DNA of 64,000 bases from CAYFVU01 sp964594775 (lineage in GTDB: Bacteria > Spirochaetota > Spirochaetia > DSM-16054 > Sediminispirochaetaceae): NCBI GenBank assembly GCA_964594775.1, contig CAZQNO010000001.1, positions 1-64,000 of the forward strand, written 5' to 3'. The notes below the pieces were generated by a model, which was not told the origin of the DNA, made no database searches, and saw nothing but the letters and a program-made list of their open reading frames with translations. Position numbers and translations under genes: made by a program. Position 1 is the stretch's first letter, and each line of letters begins with the position of its first letter. Of this stretch, positions 43,798 to 51,911 are shown one piece after another.

Positions 43798-43909
43798 ATA
43801 TAAACCTTTACCCCCTTATTATTGTCGACGAAAACGGAAAAGATCTGAAAGTTTTTCAAAAAGTACAAGTCTGTCGGCATAATTATAAATTCCTCATCCG
43901 TACCAGCTT

Positions 43910-44593
43910 TTAGTTACCGTTCTCGCCGCGGCCGTCACCACGCACAAGGGCGACCTCCTCCTTCGGATCGTCGGCAGAGAAGAAGGCGCTGCCGCTTATC
44001 AGCACATCAGTTCCCGCTTCGCGTACAATTGCGGCCGTTTCTCGGTTTACCCCACCGTCTACAGCAACGGAGTAGGAATAGCCGAACTCCGTGCGGAGAT
44101 CGACGAGTACGCTTACCTTCGAGAGGCAGCTCGGTATGATGTGCTGACCGCCGAAACCGGGATTTACCGTCATAATAAGAATATGATCGAGATACGGAAG
44201 CAATTCACCAAGGGCCTCAACCGGCGTCGACGGGACAATTGATATACCCGCATAGGTATCCATCTCTCCGATATACTGAATGAGCCGGTGAGCGTGGGTT
44301 TCGGCTTCCAGATGAAAGGTGAGGTAGTCTGCCCCCGCCTCGATAAACTCATCGGCGAAATTTCCGGGCCGGGAGATCATCAGATGGACATCGAGGGGCA
44401 GTTCTGTGAGATTTCGTATATCCGAAACCATCTTCGGCCCAAAGCTGATATTGGGAACAAAATGGCCGTCCATAACATCGAGATGTACCCAGTCGGCGCC
44501 GCTGTCCTCTATTCGGCGGATAGCTCCGACAATGTCGCTGAAGTCTGCAGAAAGTAGTGATGGTGCATAGAGATGGGTCCTTGCGCTCTGCAT
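43910..44593 (-). CDS. rpe: Ribulose-phosphate 3-epimerase
   Basis: 227 residues, a normal TIM barrel. Motifs are APSLLSADF, HLDVMDGHFVPNISFGP (metal His/Asp), DVHLMI, VNPGFGGQ and VDGGVN. It interconverts ribulose-5-P and xylulose-5-P in the pentose-phosphate pathway. The ATG has no Shine-Dalgarno sequence; a promoter-like site ends 7 nt before it, suggesting a leaderless message. It is divergent from the TPR gene at 44677, with only 83 bp between start codons. Confidence 0.95.
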   Translation of the reverse strand: MQSARTHLYAPSLLSADFSDIVGAIRRIEDSGADWVHLDVMDGHFVPNISFGPKMVSDIRNLTELPLDVHLMISRPGNFADEFIEAGADYLTFHLEAETHAHRLIQYIGEMDTYAGISIVPSTPVEALGELLPYLDHILIMTVNPGFGGQHIIPSCLSKVSVLVDLRTEFGYSYSVAVDGGVNRETAAIVREAGTDVLISGSAFFSADDPKEEVALVRGDGRGENGN

Positions 44594-44600
44594 ATCTATA

Positions 44601-44629
44601 CATGTAACAGATAATTGCGTTTATGACAA
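44601..44629 (-). promoter_or_regulatory. Candidate rpe promoter, leaderless geometry
   Basis: On the minus strand TTGTCA (44629-44624) stands 17 bp before a weak -10 box TACATG (44606-44601), which ends 7 nt before the ATG at 44593. The -35 box is good but the -10 box matches only half the consensus, so this site is less certain than the others with the same spacing. Confidence 0.4.
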
Positions 44630-44642
44630 TCTTTCCATTGAA

Positions 44643-44670
44643 TTGACTAAAGTATTCGTCATGGTATAAT
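44643..44670 (+). promoter_or_regulatory. Strong sigma-70-like promoter, leaderless geometry
   Basis: TTGACT (44643-44648), a 16-bp spacer and a perfect -10 box TATAAT (44665-44670), with an upstream TGG that may act as extended -10. The start GTG of the TPR gene is at 44677, where transcription should begin. Confidence 0.7.
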
Positions 44671-44676
44671 AAGAGA

Positions 44677-45648
44677 GTGAAAGGACCGGCGAAAAACTCC
44701 ATCGATCAACACTCCGAGAGAATCGAATCGATCCTCGTCGACACTCAGGATAAAATTCGAGAAGGGCTCTTTGCGGAGGCGGAAAAACTGCTCGAACAGG
44801 CCCTTGAGATAGATTTTGAGTACCCCGTCGTCCTCTCATCCATGAAATGTGTATCCTTTTGGAAGGAACGGCTTCGGCGCTATGAAGATATCACCGACGA
44901 GTTCGAACGGGCCGAGTTCCTTCTCAAGCAATGGCTGAGCTTTCACCACTTCTATCGGCGTCTGGACGATCCTATCGAACGGGAGATTTATGCCCTCAGG
45001 CAATGGGTATTCGGCAGCGCCCTCACCGCATATAAGAGGGTTCTCCGCTCCGAAGAAGAAGCGGATGAGGATATTCTTTTTCGCATCGGTCGTTGTTACA
45101 AGGGAGTGGGAGATTACGACAAGGCCTTGGAATTTTTTGAGGCGGCGGGAAGGAAGCGACTAGAGGAACCGGTCTACCTCGCCGAACTTGCCGACTGTTA
45201 CGCCTTTCTCGGAGAAACAAAGGCGGCAAAGGCCTTCTTTCGAGAGGCATTCTTTATCTCACCGGAGAAGGTCCGGCTCGAATTCCTCGAATCGGGACTT
45301 ATCGTTCGGCTTATTGAAAGAATACGAGTAATGGGGTATTCTGAAGATGAACTCAACGAGTGGATTCCGGTTTACGGTGTCCTTCTCGGGGTGTTCAATG
45401 TGAAACGGGAGTTGCGACCCCTTGAGTACGGTAAACTGAAACAGTCGATTTATGCACTGGAAAAGCGCATTCACGAGAATGAACCGGAGGAAGAGGCTTC
45501 GGATCGGCTCGTTCCTCGATTATTGAACCGCTACTTTTGGCTCATAGACCACTATGTGAACTCCCATGAAAACAGAGATCGGGTCGAAGATGTCTTGAAG
45601 AAGATGAAACAGCTCGATGAGACGGTATATGAGCACTACATGAACTGA
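44677..45648 (+). CDS. TPR protein, cytosolic, upstream of greA
   Basis: 323 residues from GTG 44677. TPR-like repeats occur throughout (GLFAEAEKLLEQALEIDF, RIGRCYKGVGDYDKALEFFE, LADCYAFLGETKAAKAFFRE). No signal peptide or transmembrane segment is seen. The GTG lies 6 nt after a perfect TATAAT and lacks a ribosome site, so initiation is probably on a leaderless message; if transcription starts a little later, the true start would be further downstream, but no alternative start codon is near. It leads the greA and VWA genes. Confidence 0.8.
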   Translation: MKGPAKNSIDQHSERIESILVDTQDKIREGLFAEAEKLLEQALEIDFEYPVVLSSMKCVSFWKERLRRYEDITDEFERAEFLLKQWLSFHHFYRRLDDPIEREIYALRQWVFGSALTAYKRVLRSEEEADEDILFRIGRCYKGVGDYDKALEFFEAAGRKRLEEPVYLAELADCYAFLGETKAAKAFFREAFFISPEKVRLEFLESGLIVRLIERIRVMGYSEDELNEWIPVYGVLLGVFNVKRELRPLEYGKLKQSIYALEKRIHENEPEEEASDRLVPRLLNRYFWLIDHYVNSHENRDRVEDVLKKMKQLDETVYEHYMN

Positions 45649-45676
45649 CGGAAAACGCTAGAACTCGGAGACAAGC

Positions 45677-48424
45677 ATGGCAGAAAAGACGAAAGACAAG
45701 ATTCATGAACTCCTCAACGAAGAAAAGTGGACACGGGCCACCCTCAATAGTTATACTATTCAAAACTTTAAAGAACTCGACGCACTGATCGACGCAACGG
45801 ATGATGAAGATCGGCTCCAGGAGATCAAGGAAACCTGCGAGGAACATCTCACCCACACAAAAAACAGCATAATAGCCCTGTATTTGTCGGGGATCATTGC
45901 GCTAAACCAGCAGATGATCGACGACTCCAAGCTTATACAGGTTATTTCGATATTCACAGACAACCACAAATGGAAGATAGTCGAATACATCGCCGAACGT
46001 ATTTTATCATTCGGTGAAAATAAATTCGCCCTGCGTACTCTGCTCGAATGCTACGATAATGAAAACGAAGAAGAGAAAAAATACGATATCTGGGAACGAT
46101 TAATACGAGTTGATTTCGAAGAAGCGGACATCGTAAAGGAACTCGCCGAAAGAAAAGAGCGCGAGGGGGCCCATGAAGATGCCGTCGAATACTATAAGAA
46201 GGCAATTCACCGTTATATCGGAAAACGGCTTTTTACCAGCATTCGTGAAATTTGGCAGAAGCTCATCGAATATATCCCGGATGAAACGGACCTCTTCTTC
46301 CATATCGAGAAAAAGGTCGCAAAAGCGATAAATACCGAACGCGCATCTCAGCTGCTTGAAATTCTTTACAACAACTATAGAGAAAAGGAAAACTGGGATA
46401 AGGGCATAGAAATCCTTAAGCGCATACTTACCTACGATTCGAAAATTGAGTGGGCCCGTAAGGAAATAACCGAGTGTTACCGAAAGAAACACGCAGGTCA
46501 CAGTCAGCTCGAAGAATACATCAAGCTCTCCAATCTCACGCAGGGATGGAGAAACGTGCACGAAGCCATCGAAGATTTCGAAAAGCACATTTCCTTCGAT
46601 GCGGGTAATTTCGTATATCATCGCTCTTGGGGTATCGGCCGTATACGATCGATAAAGGGCGATTCAATTGTTATCGACTTCACCAAGAAACGGGGCCATA
46701 CAATGAGCCTGCAGATGGCGGTCAACGCCTTAGACAGCCTCAGCAAGGACCACATCTGGGTGTTAAAGGCGGTGCTGCCGAAGGATAATTTGAGAGAGAA
46801 GATCAAGGGGGGAAAAAAGACCGACAAGGAAGCTTACAGAGAAAGCATCACCTGGACTCTCAAAACCATCATCAAGAGCTACGGAAACTCGGCAAACATG
46901 AAGCAGATCAAGGCAGAGCTGGTGCCGAGCATTTTGACCTCCGGTGAATGGACCTCCTGGAGTACAGAGGCAAGAGAGATTCTGAAGACCGACCCATCCT
47001 TCGGCAATCTTCCCGAAAAGGTGGATCACTATGTGGTGAGAGACACCCCCATTTCCTTCGAAGAAAAGGTCTACAACAGATTCAGAGCGGAAAAGAACTT
47101 TTTTGGACGATTGAAAATCCTCCGTGAGTATCTAGCCCAGCAAAAGGACCCCGAATCCGGAAAGCCTAAGGATCCGGAATCGGAATACTTTGCCGAAATG
47201 TTCGAATACTTCGTCGCATTTCTCAGATCCTATTCGTCGGTCAACGAACAGGTAGTCGGCAGTTTCCTCCTTGTAACGCGTCTTGTTCGAGATTTTCCCT
47301 TTCTCAACCCGGGAATCGAGAGTGAATTCTCCGATCTTCTCGAGCAATTGAGCGAGAAAGGGGTGGAAGAGGTGTTTCAAAATATCGAAGACACGGAATT
47401 GAAAAGAGAGTTTCTTGAGCGCACGAAAAAGCAGTCGAAGAGATGGCCGGAAATTTTTGTTCGACTCTTCCCCTACTCCCTTTCCGATTACATTGTGAAC
47501 GAACTGAGAAAAAAGGGATACGAGCAACAGATAAAGGAACTCTTTAAAGGACTCTTTGATCAATACAAGGATAAGCGTGAGGCATTTATCTGGGCCGCGC
47601 GAAATATCGATGAGGCGGATTGGGAAGAACGTTTTTCGATCTCTTATGAGAAGGTCCTCATCGCGATGGTTCATCTCCTCGACATAAGCTTCAGAGAAAT
47701 CGAAAATAAACGGGACGTAAGCGCAAACAGAAGACTCAACAAGCAGATACAGTCCTTTCTCTTCAAGGACGATACCCTGCTGAAATTTCTTATGAAAACC
47801 GACAGAGACTCCATACAGCGTTTATTTACTCTGGTAAACGACGTACACGAGCTCGATCCCGGCACAAGAATTGAGATCAAACATAAGATCATGGAACGCT
47901 TTCCGGATTTCCACTTCTATGGCGAGGAGGAAATGGAAAAGGTATCCCGCGGACTCATTGTCACCCAAAAACGGTACGATGAAAAGCAAAAGCAGCTTCA
48001 ACATATTTTAGAAGTTGAGATTCCCGAGAACTCGAAAGAGATAGGTGCCGCCATTGAGCTGGGAGATCTCAGCGAAAACGCAGAGTACAAGGCGGGAAAA
48101 GAGCGGCAGGAGATGCTCAATCTGACCGTCTCCAAGCTCAAAGAAGAGCTCGATAAGGCAAATATTTTCAGACCTAATGAAGTTAATGCGGAGAAAGTTT
48201 CCTTCGGGACGATGGTGACCCTCCGTAACCATGACACCGAAAAAGCCGAGGTGTATAAGTTCTTCGGTCCCTGGGAATCGAATCCCGACGAGAACGTGAT
48301 AAGTTACCTTTCGCCGTTTGGCGCAAAGTTATGGAATCATAAAGAGGGAGAAGAGGTCCAATTTGAAATCAATGAACGTTCCTACCACTACAGTATTACG
48401 AGTATCGAGGCTTCGGATTTTTAA
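45677..48424 (+). CDS. greA: Spirochaete-type GreA with long N-terminal extension
   Basis: 915 residues, compared with about 158 in most bacteria. The last 155 residues are a complete GreA: a coiled-coil N-domain (LQHILEVEIPENSKEIGAAI, then LGDLSENAEYKAGKERQ with the conserved acidic DLSENAEY tip) and the C-terminal FKBP-like domain (PFGAKLWNHKEGEEVQF). GreA rescues backtracked RNA polymerase by RNA cleavage. The first 760 residues are mostly helical, repeat-like, and of unknown role (for example EYIAERILSFGENKFALRTLLE). This form is known from spirochaetes such as Treponema. SD GGAG stands 6 nt before the ATG. Confidence 0.93.
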   Translation: MAEKTKDKIHELLNEEKWTRATLNSYTIQNFKELDALIDATDDEDRLQEIKETCEEHLTHTKNSIIALYLSGIIALNQQMIDDSKLIQVISIFTDNHKWKIVEYIAERILSFGENKFALRTLLECYDNENEEEKKYDIWERLIRVDFEEADIVKELAERKEREGAHEDAVEYYKKAIHRYIGKRLFTSIREIWQKLIEYIPDETDLFFHIEKKVAKAINTERASQLLEILYNNYREKENWDKGIEILKRILTYDSKIEWARKEITECYRKKHAGHSQLEEYIKLSNLTQGWRNVHEAIEDFEKHISFDAGNFVYHRSWGIGRIRSIKGDSIVIDFTKKRGHTMSLQMAVNALDSLSKDHIWVLKAVLPKDNLREKIKGGKKTDKEAYRESITWTLKTIIKSYGNSANMKQIKAELVPSILTSGEWTSWSTEAREILKTDPSFGNLPEKVDHYVVRDTPISFEEKVYNRFRAEKNFFGRLKILREYLAQQKDPESGKPKDPESEYFAEMFEYFVAFLRSYSSVNEQVVGSFLLVTRLVRDFPFLNPGIESEFSDLLEQLSEKGVEEVFQNIEDTELKREFLERTKKQSKRWPEIFVRLFPYSLSDYIVNELRKKGYEQQIKELFKGLFDQYKDKREAFIWAARNIDEADWEERFSISYEKVLIAMVHLLDISFREIENKRDVSANRRLNKQIQSFLFKDDTLLKFLMKTDRDSIQRLFTLVNDVHELDPGTRIEIKHKIMERFPDFHFYGEEEMEKVSRGLIVTQKRYDEKQKQLQHILEVEIPENSKEIGAAIELGDLSENAEYKAGKERQEMLNLTVSKLKEELDKANIFRPNEVNAEKVSFGTMVTLRNHDTEKAEVYKFFGPWESNPDENVISYLSPFGAKLWNHKEGEEVQFEINERSYHYSITSIEASDF

Positions 48425-50318
48425 TCCGATTCTTCGCCCGATCGCCGTTTTTCTTTTAACGGCAGTCTTTCTTTTTCCGGCGTTTTCTCAAGAGAAGGTC
48501 GACTTTATCGTTCTTCTCGATACGTCTAAGGGTATGTTCGACTCTTTCGAAGAGAGCATCGATCTCTTAGTCGAGGAAGTGCTGAAAAAACAACTCACCG
48601 CCGAGGATACCTTTCATCTCTTGAGTTTCGAAGCCGCTCCCGAATTCGAAATTCAGCGCACCCTCAGCGACGAAACGGCGATAAAGGAGGCCTTATCGAG
48701 GCTCCTTCTTCTTCAGCCTTTGGGGAATCACTGCGACCTGGTAGCAGGACTTAAGTACACCGGCGAATACGTAAATGAACTCTCTCTATCGACAAAGAAG
48801 AAAATTCTCCTCCTCACCCAAGGCTCTCATGTGCCCCCGCCGGAAAGTCCCTATCAGGATGAGAAAGAGAATCTGGAAAGGATAGAGAGTCTCACCTCTT
48901 TCATGAAGCGAAACGGCTGGGACCTGCATATCGTGCGTTTCTCTGAAGGGGCCTCCGAAGAGCAGGAATCTGTTCTCCTAAAAAAACTCTCTGAAGATAT
49001 GAAGAGCCCGATTGTTCAAGCCGGAAGCGATGCGGTCGATACCGCCTTAGCGGCAACGGGGGCGGTTCGCATTCTTTTTCCGCAGGAGACTGTTTCCGCG
49101 AAGAGAAATCCTGCAGTTCCGCTCACGTTTGAGAATCATTCCAATGAATCGAGAAACCTCGTGATCGATTCCGCCGTGTACGACGGTAATGAATATCTCG
49201 CAGAGGAACTGACGGTTTCCCTGGCCGTTGGAGAAACGAAAAGCGATAAATTGATGCTTAATCTTCCCGATTCCCTTCCCGCCGGCACTCACCGTATTGA
49301 GCTTGTGTTGCACGCGCTTCAGGGAGGTCCCATTTATCCGAAAAGCGGAACAGTCACCATTGAAATCGCGAAATCCGGTAAAGGGGGCGGAATGGGAGAA
49401 TATGGGAAGTATATACTCTACGGCTTCATTTTTCTTATTCTTATCGTGGCCCTTTTCATCCTTATACGGCGGCTCTTTGCCGGAAGTTCCGACGATAGAG
49501 ACAAAAAACGAGTGCCTACCGGTATCAGCGGGCCGGGGAGCGTCGATCGCGAGCGGGGAGGAGCGGGTCTTCGGCTCAAGGGCCGTGATGAATCCGATGC
49601 CGGCGATGCCCTCGGCGCCTATTCCGCCGCTTCCTCAAGTGAAAGAGAGCAGGAGAGCAGCGCCGCGTTTCTCGCATCGGTAAAGGGAGAATCTGAAAAA
49701 CGTCTCGAAGGACTCGGTGCAGGCAGAGAAAAGGAGTCTTCCGAAAGGGCCGCCGCATTGGCAAATTTCCGTCGGAATGTCGGAGGCTTGTCTTCCGATG
49801 ACGCCGCTTCCAGAATTTCCGCCTTCAAGAAAGGCGCCGGCGGGTCATCTGCCGGCACTCGGGCCGCCGCATTGGGTTTTTCCGGTGACGCCTACAGGAA
49901 GCGCAAATCCGCAGGAGAGTTGCCGATCGAGCTCAGAGTCGATTTTCAACATCCCACCATGACGAAAAATCTCGATTGGTTCAAGGACGGGGATGAAAAG
50001 CGCATCGGAGGAATCGGCAGCGGCGCCGAGTTCGTTATCTCAACTATTCCTGTAGAGGGAATTATAGCCAGAGTAAAACGGAAGGGAGAACACTTTCTTC
50101 TGGAGCCCGAACGTCGAGAGTGTTTCCCCGAGTTTCATCAAAAGAGAACTGAAAGCATACTCGGTGTGCGAATAAAGGTTCGGTCTCCCGAGACCGAACG
50201 CCTGACGAATTTTTCCCTCAGGGAGTGGGCTCCGACAAAGGACCGCTTGAATCGTTACCTTCATAAGATCGATGAACCGGGAGTACCAAAAGAGGATTTC
50301 GATCCCAGCGATTTTTAG
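48372..50318 (+). CDS. VWA-domain membrane protein
   Basis: About 648 residues from ATG 48372, which lies inside the last 53 bp of greA in another frame. It has a signal peptide (IAVFLLTAVFLFPAFS), a von Willebrand A domain (about 40-230) with the MIDAS start VLLDTSKGM, where the last Ser of DxSxS is Gly, and a transmembrane helix at about 355-377 (YILYGFIFLILIVALFILIRRLF). A low-complexity Ser/Gly/Ala/Arg-rich linker (about 380-525) and a folded C-terminal domain (about 530-648, with LPIELRVDFQHPTM) follow. The VWA part is periplasmic and the tail cytosolic. Function unknown; such proteins scaffold protein contacts. Confidence 0.82.
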   Translation: MNVPTTTVLRVSRLRIFNPILRPIAVFLLTAVFLFPAFSQEKVDFIVLLDTSKGMFDSFEESIDLLVEEVLKKQLTAEDTFHLLSFEAAPEFEIQRTLSDETAIKEALSRLLLLQPLGNHCDLVAGLKYTGEYVNELSLSTKKKILLLTQGSHVPPPESPYQDEKENLERIESLTSFMKRNGWDLHIVRFSEGASEEQESVLLKKLSEDMKSPIVQAGSDAVDTALAATGAVRILFPQETVSAKRNPAVPLTFENHSNESRNLVIDSAVYDGNEYLAEELTVSLAVGETKSDKLMLNLPDSLPAGTHRIELVLHALQGGPIYPKSGTVTIEIAKSGKGGGMGEYGKYILYGFIFLILIVALFILIRRLFAGSSDDRDKKRVPTGISGPGSVDRERGGAGLRLKGRDESDAGDALGAYSAASSSEREQESSAAFLASVKGESEKRLEGLGAGREKESSERAAALANFRRNVGGLSSDDAASRISAFKKGAGGSSAGTRAAALGFSGDAYRKRKSAGELPIELRVDFQHPTMTKNLDWFKDGDEKRIGGIGSGAEFVISTIPVEGIIARVKRKGEHFLLEPERRECFPEFHQKRTESILGVRIKVRSPETERLTNFSLREWAPTKDRLNRYLHKIDEPGVPKEDFDPSDF

Positions 50319-50493
50319 CTGCTGAACCGCTCAGCCGGAATTAGAAGCGGACTTGAGAAATATGGAAATCCTCGCGTGTTATTTTCCTCAGTATCTCACG
50401 GGCTTCCGACCGTGAAATACGACGTTTTTCTTTCCTTCCGTTCCAGCCGTTTCCTCCGAAACCTTTCCTGCCACCGTCTCCTGCAAGATATGG
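50319..50493. other. Intergenic stretch with remnant open frame
   Basis: No gene with a normal start is seen between the VWA gene and the terminator. On the minus strand a 61-codon frame (50341-50526) runs with no ATG, GTG or TTG but with protein-like composition: a Gly-rich part (GDGGRKGFGGNGWNGRK) and a basic helix (RISRSEAREILRKITREDFH). It overlaps the terminator hairpin, so it is probably a relic, not an expressed gene. Confidence 0.3.
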
Positions 50494-50528
50494 TAAAAAA
50501 TAACTGCACGACTGGCCATCGTGCAGTT
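50494..50528 (-). terminator. Intrinsic terminator of the tryptophanase-transporter operon
   Basis: A perfect 10-bp inverted repeat AACTGCACGA (50502-50511) / TCGTGCAGTT (50519-50528) with a 7-nt loop. On the minus strand it is followed by a T-rich run (50500-50495 are A on the plus strand). It lies 24 bp after the transporter stop. Confidence 0.85.
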
Positions 50529-50552
50529 GCTAAACTAATAAAATAGTACCAA

Positions 50553-51875
50553 TTAACCAATTCCGCCCTTTAAGATACCAAGTATGAGAACGATGATGAC
50601 GACGCCGACGAATACGTAGCGGCCGAATTGATAAAACCAAGGTTTCTTGAAGAATTCCCCTTCCAGACCCTCGGCAATGGCGTTTTGCGCGTCTTCCTTT
50701 TTCTCAACCCAGAAGAAGGCGATGCCGGCGAGGACGGCGCCCAGCGGTACGAGATAGACGCTGACGGTGTCCGCCCACGGTCCGAAGAGCCCCATGTTGA
50801 TGGCCAGGGGTACTCCGATGAGCCAGGTGATAATAGTGACGGCCACCACTGCGACGGGACGCTTCAGGCTGAACCTGTCCATAACCGCTTCGACGGGGAT
50901 CTCCATTAGCGCAATTGAAGAAGAGAGCACAATAAAGACTATGGTGAGGAAGAACAGGGCCCCGAAAAAGAAACCGCCGGGCATCATGGGAAATATCGAA
51001 GGAAGGGTGATGAAGAGCAGAGGCGGTCCGGCGCTCGGTTCAACGCCGAAGGCAAAGGCGGCCGGAATGATGATGAAGGCCGCGAGAAGGGCTGCCAGGG
51101 TGTCGAAACCGGCGGTCTGATAGGCGGATTTAACGAGGTCCTCGTTCTTCTTGAGATAGCTGCCGTAGACTACCATATTCGCTCCTCCGATGCTCACGGA
51201 AAAGAGGGCCTGTCCCAGGGCAAAGACCCAGGTATCAGCCTCGGCGAGCTTTGACCATTCCGGGACGAGGAGGAATTTAATTCCTTCGCCGGCACCCGGC
51301 AGAGTCAGACTTCGGATAAGCAGAATAACCATAAGCACCAGCAGTATCGGCAGCATGAGCTTGTTCGCCTTTTCTATCCCCTTTTGGACACCGAAAAAGA
51401 CTATAAGCCCGGTCAGAACGGCTGCGACCACATGCCAGGGAATGGTTGCGGCGGTGCCGACGAAGCCGCCGAAGAATTCCGGAGCGTTTAACGTGGCGAA
51501 AGCGCCGGAGACGGCGAGAAAGAAGTACCTCAGTACCCATCCGATAACGACGAGGTAGAATACCAGTACGCCGTAAGTCGCGAGGACGGGAAGGAGCCCG
51601 ACGAAGGCGCCGAGCTTTTTCATGCCTCTTTTGGCGAACACCGCTTCAAAGGCCCCGATGGCCCCGCGCTGGGTGCTTCGGCCGAGGGCGAACTCTTCGA
51701 TGAGTCCGGTCGCCGCAATGATGAACATAAAGAACAAGTAGGCAATGAGGAATGCCGCTCCGCCGTAGGCGCCGAGCCGCCACGGGAACATCCACACGTT
51801 CCCCAAGCCGATGGCCGCACCTACACAGGCGAGGACAAAACCAAGTTTTGATGCCCATGTTTCTCTGTTTTCCAT
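50553..51875 (-). CDS. Sodium:neurotransmitter symporter family (NSS/SLC6) amino-acid transporter
   Basis: 440 residues with eleven predicted transmembrane helices, the number typical of bacterial NSS members. Helix 1 carries GAAIGLGNVWMFPWR, the unwound sodium-binding segment known from LeuT (GNAVGLGNFLRFP). The external-gate Arg of LeuT (Arg30) is Met here, as in a subgroup of bacterial members. The gene follows the tryptophanase gene by 37 bp with SD AAGGAG. Known relatives such as MhsT and TnaT take up tryptophan or other hydrophobic amino acids with sodium. Uptake of tryptophan for the neighbouring lyase is the best guess. Confidence 0.92.
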   Translation of the reverse strand: MENRETWASKLGFVLACVGAAIGLGNVWMFPWRLGAYGGAAFLIAYLFFMFIIAATGLIEEFALGRSTQRGAIGAFEAVFAKRGMKKLGAFVGLLPVLATYGVLVFYLVVIGWVLRYFFLAVSGAFATLNAPEFFGGFVGTAATIPWHVVAAVLTGLIVFFGVQKGIEKANKLMLPILLVLMVILLIRSLTLPGAGEGIKFLLVPEWSKLAEADTWVFALGQALFSVSIGGANMVVYGSYLKKNEDLVKSAYQTAGFDTLAALLAAFIIIPAAFAFGVEPSAGPPLLFITLPSIFPMMPGGFFFGALFFLTIVFIVLSSSIALMEIPVEAVMDRFSLKRPVAVVAVTIITWLIGVPLAINMGLFGPWADTVSVYLVPLGAVLAGIAFFWVEKKEDAQNAIAEGLEGEFFKKPWFYQFGRYVFVGVVIIVLILGILKGGIG

Positions 51876-51911
51876 GCGTGTCTCCTTACATGAAAGTATT
51901 TTTACGGAACC

